From: Strongyloides papillosus
Lineage: Eukaryota; Nematoda; Chromadorea; Rhabditida; Strongyloididae
Reading direction: 5' to 3'
Assembly (NCBI GenBank): GCA_005656395.1
Contig: SRSI01000074.1
Span: forward strand, 744,001 to 808,000
Length of the DNA: 64,000 bases
The translations under genes and the position numbers were made by a program. The notes below the pieces were generated by a model that was given only the letters and a program-made list of their open reading frames with translations, was not told the origin of the DNA and searched no databases. Of this stretch, positions 45,301-56,148 are shown piece after piece (position 1 is the stretch's first letter; each line of letters begins with the position of its first letter).

Positions 45301-46607
45301 CAATCAAAACGTTACATGAAATTGATATGACATGTTGAATTTGTTATAATTTATTACCTAATTGTTTTATTTCAACTTTGTATTAAGAATCCTCCCATCA
45401 ATTTATATGAGCTTTTACTTTTTATATATGGATATATTTATATAGTTTATGATAAGAACGATATATTATTCCATTTTCCTTTTTATTTAAGATATATTGT
45501 GTTCTCTTTATTTTTATACATTGATATCTTGATATTACACATACAAGATATATCTTTATTCCACAATTATGTTCATTTAAATTACCAAATTCAACGACAT
45601 TTTATAATTTATTTATTTGTCATTTTCTTGTCCTTAATGATAAGTGTAACAAATATTTTACCATTTTAATTATCGTATCATAACAAGATGTTATTATGAG
45701 AAAATTTATTAATATTTCAAATAAAATATTATTTTTGAAAAGTTTTTACCCGCGCAACTCCAATAGAATAAAATATGCCATAGTAACAATTATTTGATAG
45801 ACAATATATGTATGTACTAAACAATACTACTGGCACCAGATATTTGAAAGGACCGTTCACAATCCTGGCTATTTAACAAACACATATAATATAAAATATA
45901 TTTTATATTACTCCCACATTTCTTGTACTAATATACTCATCATCATCATCAATTTAATCTTAGATGACAATATTGTATAAATCAATTTGAGATATTTAAA
46001 ATTTTTGTTAACTTTTCAAGTCATCATTTTTATGTATATCATTTACTTTTCTCCATTAAATAAATTTTGATCTTTATGTATTTATTTATACATTATTCTT
46101 ATTTACACTATGTTTTGGTATAGAATTATTTTTCTTAAAAGTGTTTTAATATTTTATACAATATTTATGATTTTGATAGCATATACGTTCGAAATTTTAA
46201 ATCAAATTATTTTTTTATATTTATTTTTGTCTTTTACATGGAATAATCCAAAAAATATTGTTCTCTAATAAATATTATCTTTTCTTTTACAAATAAATAA
46301 TGATATGCTAATAACAACAGTTCACTTTTTTTAGTGATGATAAATCTCTAAAACAAATTAGTATTATCTTTAATTAAAAATTTACTACTATTCCTTATTA
46401 TGATTTTTTTTAATATTACGCAACAAAATATTTTTTAAATTTAAATGCTCCTTTATAGGTTATTTCTTCTAAGTTATTGAAAGTTTACGTATATTTTAAA
46501 TTTTATTCATCATTTTATGTTTAAATGTTTTCGATCTAATTTTTTTTACTACAATAATTACAAAAAAAAATTCCACTTTTAATTATTTTTCTTTTATATA
46601 TTTACAG
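42393..46607. other. Long non-coding region upstream of the NKCC gene
   Basis: About 4.2 kb, the longest gene-free stretch of the window, between divergent genes. A/T-rich with many A and T runs. Local features: a hairpin TCAGGA-AAAGAC-TCCTGA at 44583-44600, a 24-bp A/T-only palindrome at 45887-45910 and a short (ATC) run near 45940-45955. No exon-like frame was found. It probably contains the distal promoter, and perhaps a non-coding first exon, of the cotransporter gene. Confidence 0.5.
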
Positions 46608-46765
46608 GAATACGAACTGTTATAAATAGAATGTCATCAAATCCGATAACTAAAAACTTACCATCAAACAATGAAGGAGTAAAAAAAAGTTTGGCTGCTC
46701 CTTCTAGTGATAATGCACTAACTCAGGATCATAACGATGATCACAAAATTAGTACAAGATTTCAT
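46608..46765 (+). CDS. Alternative first coding exon (A) of the NKCC cotransporter
   Basis: After the acceptor TTTACAG (46601-46607) the exon starts with a 23-nt leader, then an ATG at 46631, and runs 45 codons to CAT|GTATGT. It ends ...ISTRFH in phase 0. The best partner is an acceptor inside the other first exon: ATTCCAG|GTTACAAAG at 48223/48224, which continues in frame as VTKSSQ and creates RFHV. The acceptor at its 5' end implies either a spliced leader or an upstream non-coding exon. The exon is inferred from splice motifs and frame; no transcript evidence is available here. Confidence 0.65.
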
Positions 46766-49700
46766 GTATGTTTTTTCTGAGTTCTTTTAAAAAACATTTC
46801 TTTTTTCGTTAATAAAAGACTACTCATATCTTTTGGCGTAGGGAAAAAAGCTGATAAATTTATCATTTAATATAGTATTATTGAGTAAATTTACTGCAGG
46901 AAAATAGACTAAAAACATTTTTATAATAATATTATTATAAATATATATTATTATTGTTGCTTGATGCATCCGTTACTTTGATAATTAAAAACATTCGTAT
47001 ATTTGTTATTTCTTAATAGCATTTATGTGGGTGACATTTTAAAAAGATTCTTTTCACTGTGGCTTATCTAGACGTTTTTATTTCTAATGGTTTTATCAAA
47101 CTAGTAGAACATTTTATGATAAAACTAATTTAACGATCATTTCTTTTTAAAGAATAAGAAGAACTTTGTAATTTAGTACGTCTATTAATAGAGAAAAAAT
47201 ACATAAGCAGGAAATGAGTAAATGAAGGAATTTCTAGTGTTTACTTTATAAATTAATTATCTCATTTTACAATCTAATAAATGTAAATTTACTTCATTTA
47301 TTGATAAGAATCAAATAAATGGACCCTAAAATTCTTTTTAAATAAACCATGGGCCATAAGAAAAATATTTCTGTTCAATAATTTTGTTATATCCCTTTCG
47401 AAAAGTATAGGCTAAGATTATAATTTTATTTATCCTTAGGTCTGCTCTTTTTGTAAAAATGTTACATTCCAACGAAAGTAAAGATAAGACTCTTTATTAT
47501 TCAATATAATTATTAATTAAAGTTTTATTTTCACCTAATCTTTATAGTTAATTCTTTATCTCCACTTCTTATGCTTTGTACCTTACCTAAAATTGGAAAT
47601 TTTATTTTTATAATCTTTTCTTCACAAATTTAACCCTTAATAGCAATAAAATAAACTTAGATTTTTGTATACAATTTTGATTAACTCTCCTTAAGTCCTA
47701 CCATTTATCGTATTTATTTTTTAGCTTTACCAAATTTCAGTAGGACAGGGAAAGAAAACCCAAATCAACTTAAATTATTAAAAAGCTTCTTTTAATTTTA
47801 CTTTACTTTTATAATTTAACCTATAAACTCTCTTTGAATGGAATTTTATTGAGCTTTATTAATATTCATTAGTGAATGTATATAAGTAGTTTATTGTTAA
47901 TAGGAAAGAAGAAAAAGGAGGATTTTAAGTTTTTTTGCCTTCCTTAATTTGATGGGAAAAGGACTTTTACATTTTCGACTTTTTCTAATATATATCAATT
48001 TACATATATATATTTATAATAGATACCTACTATTTTAATTATTTCTAATAGATTTAACTAAGAAAATATAAACTTTGTACTCGATCAAAGATAAATATAT
48101 ATATATTCATTTTTAAATAGACATTTCATTTTAAATTAAACATAATTTTTTTTTTGTTTAAAAAAGTGAAAAAAAAGTTTACATCAATCTAAGAGGATGG
48201 GAAAAATAACTAATCGATTCCAGGTTACAAAGTCATCCCAGAACTTGGAAGAACAAGGTAAACAAGCTGAGGAGGCTGATAGAAATAATGAATTAGGTAA
48301 TATTGATAGGAAACAACTTCAGTCTCATCATTCCTCTATCCCTACCTTTAAAAGTGATGAAAATAGTAATTTATCAAGGAAAACTTCACTTGCTGGGAGA
48401 TTTACTGTAAGTTTTAGCTATTATATTTTTTTCTAACTATTGTATTTAAAAAAAAATATATATTAGATATTGGGAAAAGAGGCATCAGTTGAATCATTCT
48501 CTAATAGTAACAACGATGATAATTCTTTACCACAAAATCAAAGAACGGTAAAGTTCAATGTTGCTCATAGTCATGATAGTAATGACGGCACCATTAATAC
48601 ACTATCATCGGGTGGAAATAATACAATTAATATGAAAAGTTTAAGAAATTTTAAGACAATTGAGAGGCCACCAATTATGGATTACTATAGGAATACAATT
48701 GATCCCAATAAACCACAATCAACAAGACCATCAATGGCACAATTATTAAGTGGTCAACAAAGTATTGATGAAATGAATGATTTGAAAGGACCCAGAGATC
48801 CATTGTTGCCGGATGATAGGAGAACTAGTAATGATTCTGACCACCAGAAACAACCAATAGTTGGTAGAAAAAAATTTGGATGGATTGAAGGAGTTTATTT
48901 CCGTTGTTTGTTAAATATTTTCGGTGTTATGTTATATCTTAGAGTTAGTTGGGTTGCCGGTCAAGCTGGTATTATATTAGGATGTGCTGTTGTATTGTTA
49001 GCATCACTCGTCACAACAATAACGGCTCTATCAACTTGTGCTATATGTACCAACGGTGATGTTAAAGGTGGTGGAGCATATTTTTTGATATCAAGGTCAC
49101 TTGGACCAGAATTTGGTGGCTCCATTGGTGTTATATTTTCATTTGCCAATGCTGTCTCAGCAGCAATGTATATTGTTGGTTTTGCTGAAACTGTTAGAGA
49201 TTTATTCAAAAGTTTTGGTTATGCAATAATTGATGGTGAAATGAATGATGTTAGAGTTATAGGTTTAATTACATGTGTTATACTTATATGCATTGTTTTT
49301 ATTGGTACTGGTTTTGAATCAAAAATGCAAATGGGTCTTCTTGTAATTTTAACATTATCTATCATTAACTATTTCGTTGGAATTTTTATACCACCAACTG
49401 AAGATAAATTTATGAAAGGATTAACTGGTTTAAGTTACACAACAATGATGACTAATTTAATGCCCTCATTTCGGCATGAAAATTTTTTTTCTGTTTTCTC
49501 TGTTTACTTTCCAGCTGCAACTGGTATAATGGCTGGTGCTAATATATCCGGTGATTTAGCTGATCCACAAAAAGCTATACCATTGGGTACATTAATGGCT
49601 ATATTTACAACAACTATTATTTATATTTTAACTGTTATTGCAACTGGTTCAACTTGTTTAAGAGATGTTGATGGTGTATCATTACCAATTCTTGAGACTA

Positions 49701-52151
49701 ATTCAACAAACTCAATAACATACTATGTTGAACAAAAGTGCCTTCAAAATGAGACCTGTGAATATGGTTTAATGAATAATTTCCAAATAATGGAAATGTC
49801 ATCTGTATGGGGACCATTAATAACTGCAGGAATATTTGCTGCAACATTATCATCAGCTCTTGCATCACTTGTCTCGGCACCAAAAGTTTTCCAGGCTGTT
49901 TGTAAAGATAGATTATTTCCATATATTAATGCTTTTGGTAAAGGATCTGGTAAAGATGATGAACCAAGAAAAGCATATTTATTAGGGTTTATCATTTGTA
50001 TGGTAATGATATTGATAGGAGAATTAAATGCAATAGCACCTATAATATCAAACTTTTTCTTGGCATCATATGCATTAATTAATTATGCCTGTTTTGATAA
50101 TAGTATTGCTGACTCACCTGGTTTTAGACCAAGTTTTAGATATTATAACAAGTGGGTATCATTATTAGGTGCCGCTTTATGTATAATGGTTATGTTTATA
50201 GTATCATGGTCTACAGCACTTGCAACATTTGCATGTTTTCTGGCTTTATATCTATATTTATTATATAGAAAACCAGATGTTAATTGGGGTTCTAGTGGAC
50301 AAGCACATAGTTATAGGAATGCATTAAAAGGTATGCAAAAGTTAAATGAAACAGCAGAACATGTTAAAAATTACAGACCACAAATATTAATATTATGTGG
50401 TTCACCAACGGCAAGACCAAGTTTAGTTGATTTTGCTAACAGTATATGTAAAGGATCATCTTTAATGGTTTGTGGAAATATTATATTACATACTCCAAAT
50501 AATTTTTTGTTAAGTAATTTACATTTATTAAATACAAGATTATCTGATTGGTTAAAAAGAAGACATATAAGAGCTTTTGTTAGTTGTTATGTTTCAAAAT
50601 CTTTCTTGCAAGGGGCTGAATCATTAATACAAACAAGTGGTTTAGGTAAACTTCGTCCAGATGTCCTATTATTGGGTTTTAAAAGTAATTGGAAAAATTG
50701 TGATATTAGTAATTTAACAGAAATCAATGATTATTTCAAAGTTATACAATGTGCTTTTGATTCAAATATGGGTGTGTGTATTTTACGTAACACTGGAGAC
50801 GGTTTTGATTTTTCAAATGAAATGAGAAATCTCAATATGGGTGATCATGATAGATTAAATTTACCAGCTGATGCTTCAATGATGAATATTGATAAGGTGT
50901 GTGATGACTCAAATGGTAATGATAATATACCTGATAAAAATATTGAAGAATCATCACCTATTAATGAAAATAAAAAAGAAAAGAAGGAAGATGATGACTC
51001 AGAAAATACACATTCTTATTTGGATATAAATGTTTCTGATGAAGATGAAGAAGAAGGAGAGGAAGATGAAGAAGGTGAGGAAAATGAGGATGATAGAAGT
51101 CAATCAACAGCTGCATCACAAAGAACAACAAGTCAAATGTCACTTCGTAAGGAAGATGTTGAGGGTGGTAGAAATGTTACTTTTGATGAATCAAGAAATA
51201 ATACCATTGGAGGACAAAGTTCACATCATCAGATGAGTATTAATGATAGAGTTGGTTTATTAAGAAGGAAAAGGTAAGTTCCTCTAAATATAATATTTTA
51301 TAAAATTTCTTTTAATCTAACAAACATTATTTAATTTCATTTTTAAGATTTGTATTCGGAACTAAAAAAAGGTTTGCGCATTTATTTTTTATTAGATAAT
51401 ATGTCCGTCTTTCATAGTAAATTTATCTGTTTTGTTCCTAGATATCGTTATTGTCATTGCGCATGTTATTGTTATTTTTTTATCAAATTCCTTAAATTTA
51501 ATAATTAATATTTTTAATATTTTTAGTACTAGAAGACCTACTGCTGCTCAAAGAGAATTATTATCATCAATTAATAGATTTAAAACAAAAGTAAAACAAG
51601 CTACAATAGATGTATGGTGGTTGTTTGATGATGGTGGTTTGACTCTTTTCATACCATATTTGTTAACTATACCAAAATCGTATCTTGAAAATGCTACATT
51701 ACGTGTCTTTACTGTCTCGGCATCGAGTAGTGGTATTGCACAGATGCAACGTGGTATGGCTGGTTTATTAAATAAATTCAGAATCAAAGTCTCTGATGTT
51801 CATGTTATTTCTGATATAACTAAAAAACCTCAAAAGGAAATAGTTGATGAATTTAATGCACTTATAGAACCATTCCGTTGTACCTTATCTGATACATCCA
51901 TGGAAGGACAGATATCAGATGCAGAGTTGGCTGGTCAACGTGATAAAACAAACCGTCAATTACGTATTGCTGAGTTATTGAGAGAAAATTCTAGTTTAGC
52001 AGACCTTATTTGTATCACATTACCAGTTCCACGTCGTGGTATGGTTTCATCGAGTTTATATCTGGCTTGGCTTGAAATGATGACAAGAGGTTTGCCACCA
52101 ACTCTCCTTGTTAGAGGCAATCAATCCTCTGTTCTTACTTTTTATTCATAA
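46631..52151 (+). CDS. nkcc-1: Na-K-Cl cotransporter, NKCC type (SLC12A1/A2-like)
   Basis: Exons: A (46631-46765) or B starting at ATG 48197, then 48224-48406, 48467-51273, 51348-51371 (24-nt microexon) and 51527-52151. They give about 1257 (A) or 1221 (B) residues. NKCCs couple Na+, K+ and 2 Cl- entry for volume and chloride control. The sequence follows NKCC rather than KCC: KFGWIEGVYFRCLLNIFGVM opens TM1, then GGGAYFLISRSLGPEFGGSI, AATGIMAGANISGDLADPQ, TLSSALASLVSAPKVFQAVC and KPDVNWGSS. The C-terminus VWWLFDDGGLTLFIPYLL ... LLVRGNQSSVLTFYS is also NKCC-like. The N-terminus has SPAK/OSR1 (GCK-3)-type docking motifs RF[H/Q]V and RFTI, and the phospho-threonine site DYYRNT (Thr147 in form B). 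An acidic insert near 51040-51095 is unusual. The glycosylated loop has NST and NET sequons. Confidence 0.93.
46766..48196. promoter_or_regulatory. NKCC first intron / putative internal promoter
   Basis: About 1.4 kb separates exon A from the alternative start at 48197. If form B is made, its promoter must lie here. The sequence is A/T-rich; TATATATA runs at 48000-48015 and 48095-48108 could serve as TATA-like elements. No other gene is seen. The promoter assignment is inference. Confidence 0.35.
48197..48406 (+). CDS. Alternative first exon (B) / second exon of the NKCC cotransporter
   Basis: From the ATG at 48197 the frame reads MGKITNRFQVTKSSQ and ends ...SLAGRFT|GTAAGT in phase 0. The next exon begins with an Ile codon, giving RFTI. 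Within the exon, CGATTCCAG|GTTACA is a good 3' splice site (48221-48223) used when exon A is joined. Thus the same 183 nt serve both isoforms. The RFQV of form B and the RFHV of form A lie at the same place relative to TKSSQ. Confidence 0.7.
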
Positions 52152-52749
52152 AACAACTTCGAATTAAATTATTTTATTAATCATATTTTTATAAATTTAC
52201 TTTATATTTGTATATATTTTATATTAATTGACATAGTGTTTTATCGAACTTTATTTTGTTGGTCTTTTTTTGTGCCTTAAAATTTTTTACTCATTAAGTT
52301 ACATACTAATAAACTTTGATGACTATATTTGTTCTTTTATTTCTTATAAAATAGTGGATTTCCATTTCAATGTGTTTAAATATTTAAAATTGTCGACTTG
52401 GTAAAAAAAAATATTCTCTCTCCCCAATTGACTCTATTCCAAATGTTGTCTTCTTCTTGTAGCGAAAACCTTCTTACAATTGGAATGGTACTGATTTCCA
52501 AGTGAAATCCCTTTTGAATCTTTTCTAATAATCTTTTACTCTATATCTGTCTTTAATTGAGTTATTTTGGTTTGTTAAATTATCTTAATTTTTTTATAAA
52601 TTCGATTCTACAATAAATTTATCAAGAGTACCATTTTTATTAATAATTAATGATTTGCAACATTGGGATTATATTAATTTTTTGTGTTGTATCAAATAAC
52701 GGTGAATTAAATTTATTTTTCTATTTTTTCTAGGGTCCATTCATTCAAA
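52152..52749. other. Intergenic between NKCC and RPS24
   Basis: About 600 bp. It contains the NKCC 3' region and the RPS24 promoter. TTTTTTCTAG ends at 52733, 16 bp before the RPS24 ATG, and may be a trans-splice or leader-intron acceptor. No other gene seen. Confidence 0.5.
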
Positions 52750-53197
52750 ATGGTTATTAGTACTTCTGGTGCCGTTGTTATCTCAACAAAGAAGATAGTC
52801 AACAACAGACTTATGAATAGAAGACAAATGCTTGTTGATATTCTTCATCCTTTAAAAGCAACAATCTCTAAAAAAGAATTACAAGAGAAACTTGCTGCTC
52901 TTTACAAAACAACTCCTGATGTTGTTGTTCCATACGGAATTAAATCTCAAATTGGTGGAGGTAAATCATCAGGTTTCGCTAAGATTTATGATTCTCTTGA
53001 TGATGCTAAGAGATATGAACACAAATACATGATGGCTAGAGTAAGTTATATTAGTATTGAGGAGTATTTTAATTTTTTTTCAGCTTACTGGAGTTAAACT
53101 TGAAAAATCCGGACGTAAACAACGTAAGGAACGTAAGAATAGACAAAAGAAATTCCGTGGAACTGCTAAAGTAAAGGGAGCCGCTGCTAAAAAGTAA
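52750..53197 (+). CDS. rps-24: Small ribosomal subunit protein eS24 (RPS24)
   Basis: Two exons (52750-53040 and 53084-53197) give 134 residues, against 133 in humans. It is a component of the 40S subunit. Recognisable blocks: KKIVNNRLMNRRQMLVDILH (16-35), LAALYKTTPDVVVPYGIKSQ, GGGKSSGFAKIYDSLDDAK, and the basic tail GRKQRKERKNRQKKFRGTAK ending in AAAKK. The first 14 residues (MVISTSGAVVISTK) differ from the usual start of eS24 but keep the strand pattern. Codons are richer in G/C than in neighbours, as expected of a highly expressed gene. An AATAAA lies about 90 bp after the stop. Confidence 0.97.
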
Positions 53198-53507
53198 GAA
53201 GTTTCGTCGTTTTTCTAGTGATATCACAATTGATGTTATGAAATGGGGAATTTTTGAAAGCTTCTTTGTTATTATGTTGTTTCCATAAAATAAATTTGTT
53301 ATTGATTATTCTATTACTTTAAATTTTATTAATTTAGGAATATACACATGTAGACAAATGTTTTAAATGTAGAAATTTTATTAAAAACTTTAAAATAAGG
53401 AAAGTATATTTATCACTAAGTATATAGTTTATGAAACTACTAGATTCTAGAAAAATTTAGAAAGAAAACCCATAATTACAATTAGACAAAATTGTAAATT
53501 TATCAAA
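53198..53507. other. Convergent 3' region of RPS24 and SPTLC2, with poly(A) signal
   Basis: About 310 bp between two converging genes. AATAAA at 53289-53294 is a likely poly(A) signal for RPS24. No gene seen. Confidence 0.55.
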
Positions 53508-55326
53508 TTACCACTCGATTTCAAGATTTTTATATTTATTTGAGTGTTTCATAAATTTGAGTCCTAATATTTCTCCTACTTCATCAATATGTTTTAAAAC
53601 ATCATCTAACATTTCCTTAGTATGTGCAGCTGATAAGCATATTCTTGCTCTTGATTCTGTCATTGGAGTTGCTGGATGCGATACAACAACAACACCAACT
53701 TTTCTAGCTAACATTTCTCTTCCAAAAGATCCGCAAATTGTTGGATAGTAAAAAAGTATTGGGACTACAGGTGAGTCATCAGATCCATAAACTATTAATC
53801 CCATTTTTTTTAAACACCTTCTAAAGTATCTCGAATTTCTTGCTAATTGTTCTATTCTTTTTTTACCATCATCTGTACCATCTTTTCCCATAATTATACT
53901 CATAGATGTATATACTTGTTGTGCTATAGGTGGAGACATTGGAGAACTATAATAACTAGTTGCTGATGTAACTCTTAAATGGTCTATGATTCTCTTTTTT
54001 CCAGCAATATAACCCCCTGCGGACCCAAAACTTTTAGTAAATGTTCCCATCATAATATCAATATCATTAACATCACAACCCCAATATTCTACAATACCTC
54101 TTCCTGTATCACCCATAGCACCAATTGAATGGGCTTCATCTAAGTATAAATAGCATTTATATTTCTTTTTTAAAGCTATGATAGCTGGTAAATTACAAAT
54201 GGAACCTTCCATTGAGTATATTCCCTCTACTATAATTAAAATTTTATGATATGGTCTATGTGTTTTCGGATTTCCATAAGCAATCGCATTTCTTATGGTT
54301 TGTTCTAAAGATAACATATCATCATGTTTAAATACTCGTATACTTGCTCCAGACATTCTACAACCGAGAATTAATGATGCATGATTTAATTGATCCGATA
54401 TGATAAGAGAATGCTGAAATAGGTGCGATTCATTTAAAATAGAATTTATGATTGTTTGATTTTTGAACATACCTTATCAACCAAACATGGTGCATTCATA
54501 GAATTTGTCGCAAAACCCATACTAAATACCATGGCATCTTCAGTACCCAAAAATTCAGCAACTAACTTTTCTAATTTACTATGTATTATTGATGTGCCAC
54601 CCTCTCGAATGGTTGTTGCAACAGAGATACCATACTCGTCAATTGCTTTGGAGGCAGCACTAGCACATGGACCGGTAGTTTGAGCAAAACCTAAGTAATT
54701 ATATGAACCTACATTTATAACTTTTGTTTGAGTACCAGGATATTCATATGTCCAATTACCATCGTATGAGATTCTATCAATCAAGTTAACAGTGCCTCCT
54801 GGACATGAACCTATAGGTCTTTCAAAAACATCTCTAACAAGAATATAACAATTTCTAGCATATATACTTTCAAATGAATTAAATAATGGGGTAAAATGTT
54901 TTTGAGATTGTAATTCACAAGCATACTTTAATTTTTCAAGTCCAATGCTACGTAGGAATTCACGAAAGTATGCATGTATAAAGAGGATAAACCAGGCAAA
55001 GTATACTTGTAATGCTACAAATTTCGATGTCTAAAAATATTAAATTTTTTAAATAAAAAGTGTAATTATTGTAAAAAGTATACCTCTTCGAATTCATTGG
55101 GACATCTATGAATTTTACTTCCTTCTTTTCTTGAAATAAGTTGCTCTTCCATATGTTTAATTTTTTCTTTCATCACTTCATCATTCTCATAATTTATTGG
55201 AGCAGGTTTTATTCTTTCATTTTTATTCCATGACATCTCCAAAATATCGGTATGTTCCATGAATTTTCTATCCATGTATTCATCGATATCTCTTAAAAAC
55301 GATTCTGTTTTATCTTTCATCATCAT
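53508..55326 (-). CDS. SPTLC2: Serine palmitoyltransferase catalytic subunit (SPTLC2/3-like)
   Basis: Three exons (55326-55084, 55030-54473, 54413-53508) give 568 residues (human SPTLC2 has 562). With SPTLC1 it condenses serine and palmitoyl-CoA, the first step of sphingolipid synthesis, at the ER. A membrane segment (about 86-105, [17 protein letters not shown]) is followed by the PLP-dependent alpha-oxoamine synthase domain: [57 protein letters not shown], and [13 protein letters not shown] with PLP-binding Lys394. The lysine marks the catalytic subunit; SPTLC1 lacks it. A further upstream coding exon (56148-55913) may extend the N-terminus by 88 residues; see that entry. Confidence 0.96.
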
Positions 55327-55912
55327 ATCTCTATTATTTTTACATTTATTTATACTAAACTTTTTTTAAAATGAAAATTATTTTAAGAATAGAAAATAAT
55401 TGTTTTTAATTTGTAAGAAATATGATAAAATATATAGTATCTTTTTAAAATAATTTTTATAGTGAAATTATAGAAATATAATAGATAACTTTTATTATAT
55501 ATAAATTTTTTGTTTATGAACAATCACTTTAATATAGTTTACCTTATCTTATCATGTATATTATTTTTCATTTATAATGTATATGCATTTTAAGAATGTA
55601 TAAATGGAAAAATCCGAGATGTATATTATTATTTAAATGAATTAAATACATTAAAAAATATAGGTGTATTTTAGTTTTTCTCTTATTTATTGTTCAAATT
55701 ATCGATATTTTTTTTAATTCAAGAAGCATCATGTTGAAGCCATGAGACTAATGATATATTTTCATAGATATATAATATGGATTACATATTTTTACTATCA
55801 TTATATTAAATTTTAATAAATAGTTGGAAAAAGAATGTATTGTTAATAAATGAAAATAAGTATGATGATGATAGATAAGAATATAGTATATCATTTTATG
55901 TTAAAAACTTAC
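55327..55912. other. Possible first intron of SPTLC2
   Basis: About 590 bp of A/T-rich DNA bounded by a strong donor (GTAAGT at 55912) and an acceptor GTTTAG ending at 55355. If that intron is real, 55354-55327 is coding. Otherwise this is the SPTLC2 promoter. No other gene seen. Confidence 0.4.
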
Positions 55913-56148
55913 TTTTTGTTATTTTGATAATTTTTAGAACATTTTTCATGATTTTTTATTCTTAAAGTATCATCTTTTTTAATAATTAAATTTCCTTGTA
56001 ATGTCGATGAATTTTTTATCTCAGATGGATACAAAGTGAACGGTAACTTAGAAAATACTTTACGGCTTTTTATCTTTTTATTTTTTTTCTCATCTTCATT
56101 GTTTAAGTCTAGTGGAAATGCATTGATCTGTAGTGGGTTTTCCATCAT
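55913..56148 (-). CDS. Short coding exon, probably an N-terminal exon of SPTLC2
   Basis: An ATG at 56148, preceded by AAATTTTAG, opens a frame of 78 codons plus two bases that reads as a hydrophilic, lysine-rich sequence (MMENPLQINAFPLDLNNEDE ...). The frame meets a stop only inside a GTAAGT donor. Joined to the acceptor at 55355, it runs through nine codons straight into the SPTLC2 ATG in the same phase, giving a protein of about 656 residues. A chance match of phase has odds of about one in three, so this is suggestive only. It could instead be a separate small gene. I recognise no domain in it. Confidence 0.5.

Noticed and set aside
45887..45910. 24-bp perfect palindrome of A and T only
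   Set aside because: Such palindromes are expected by chance in sequence made almost entirely of A and T.
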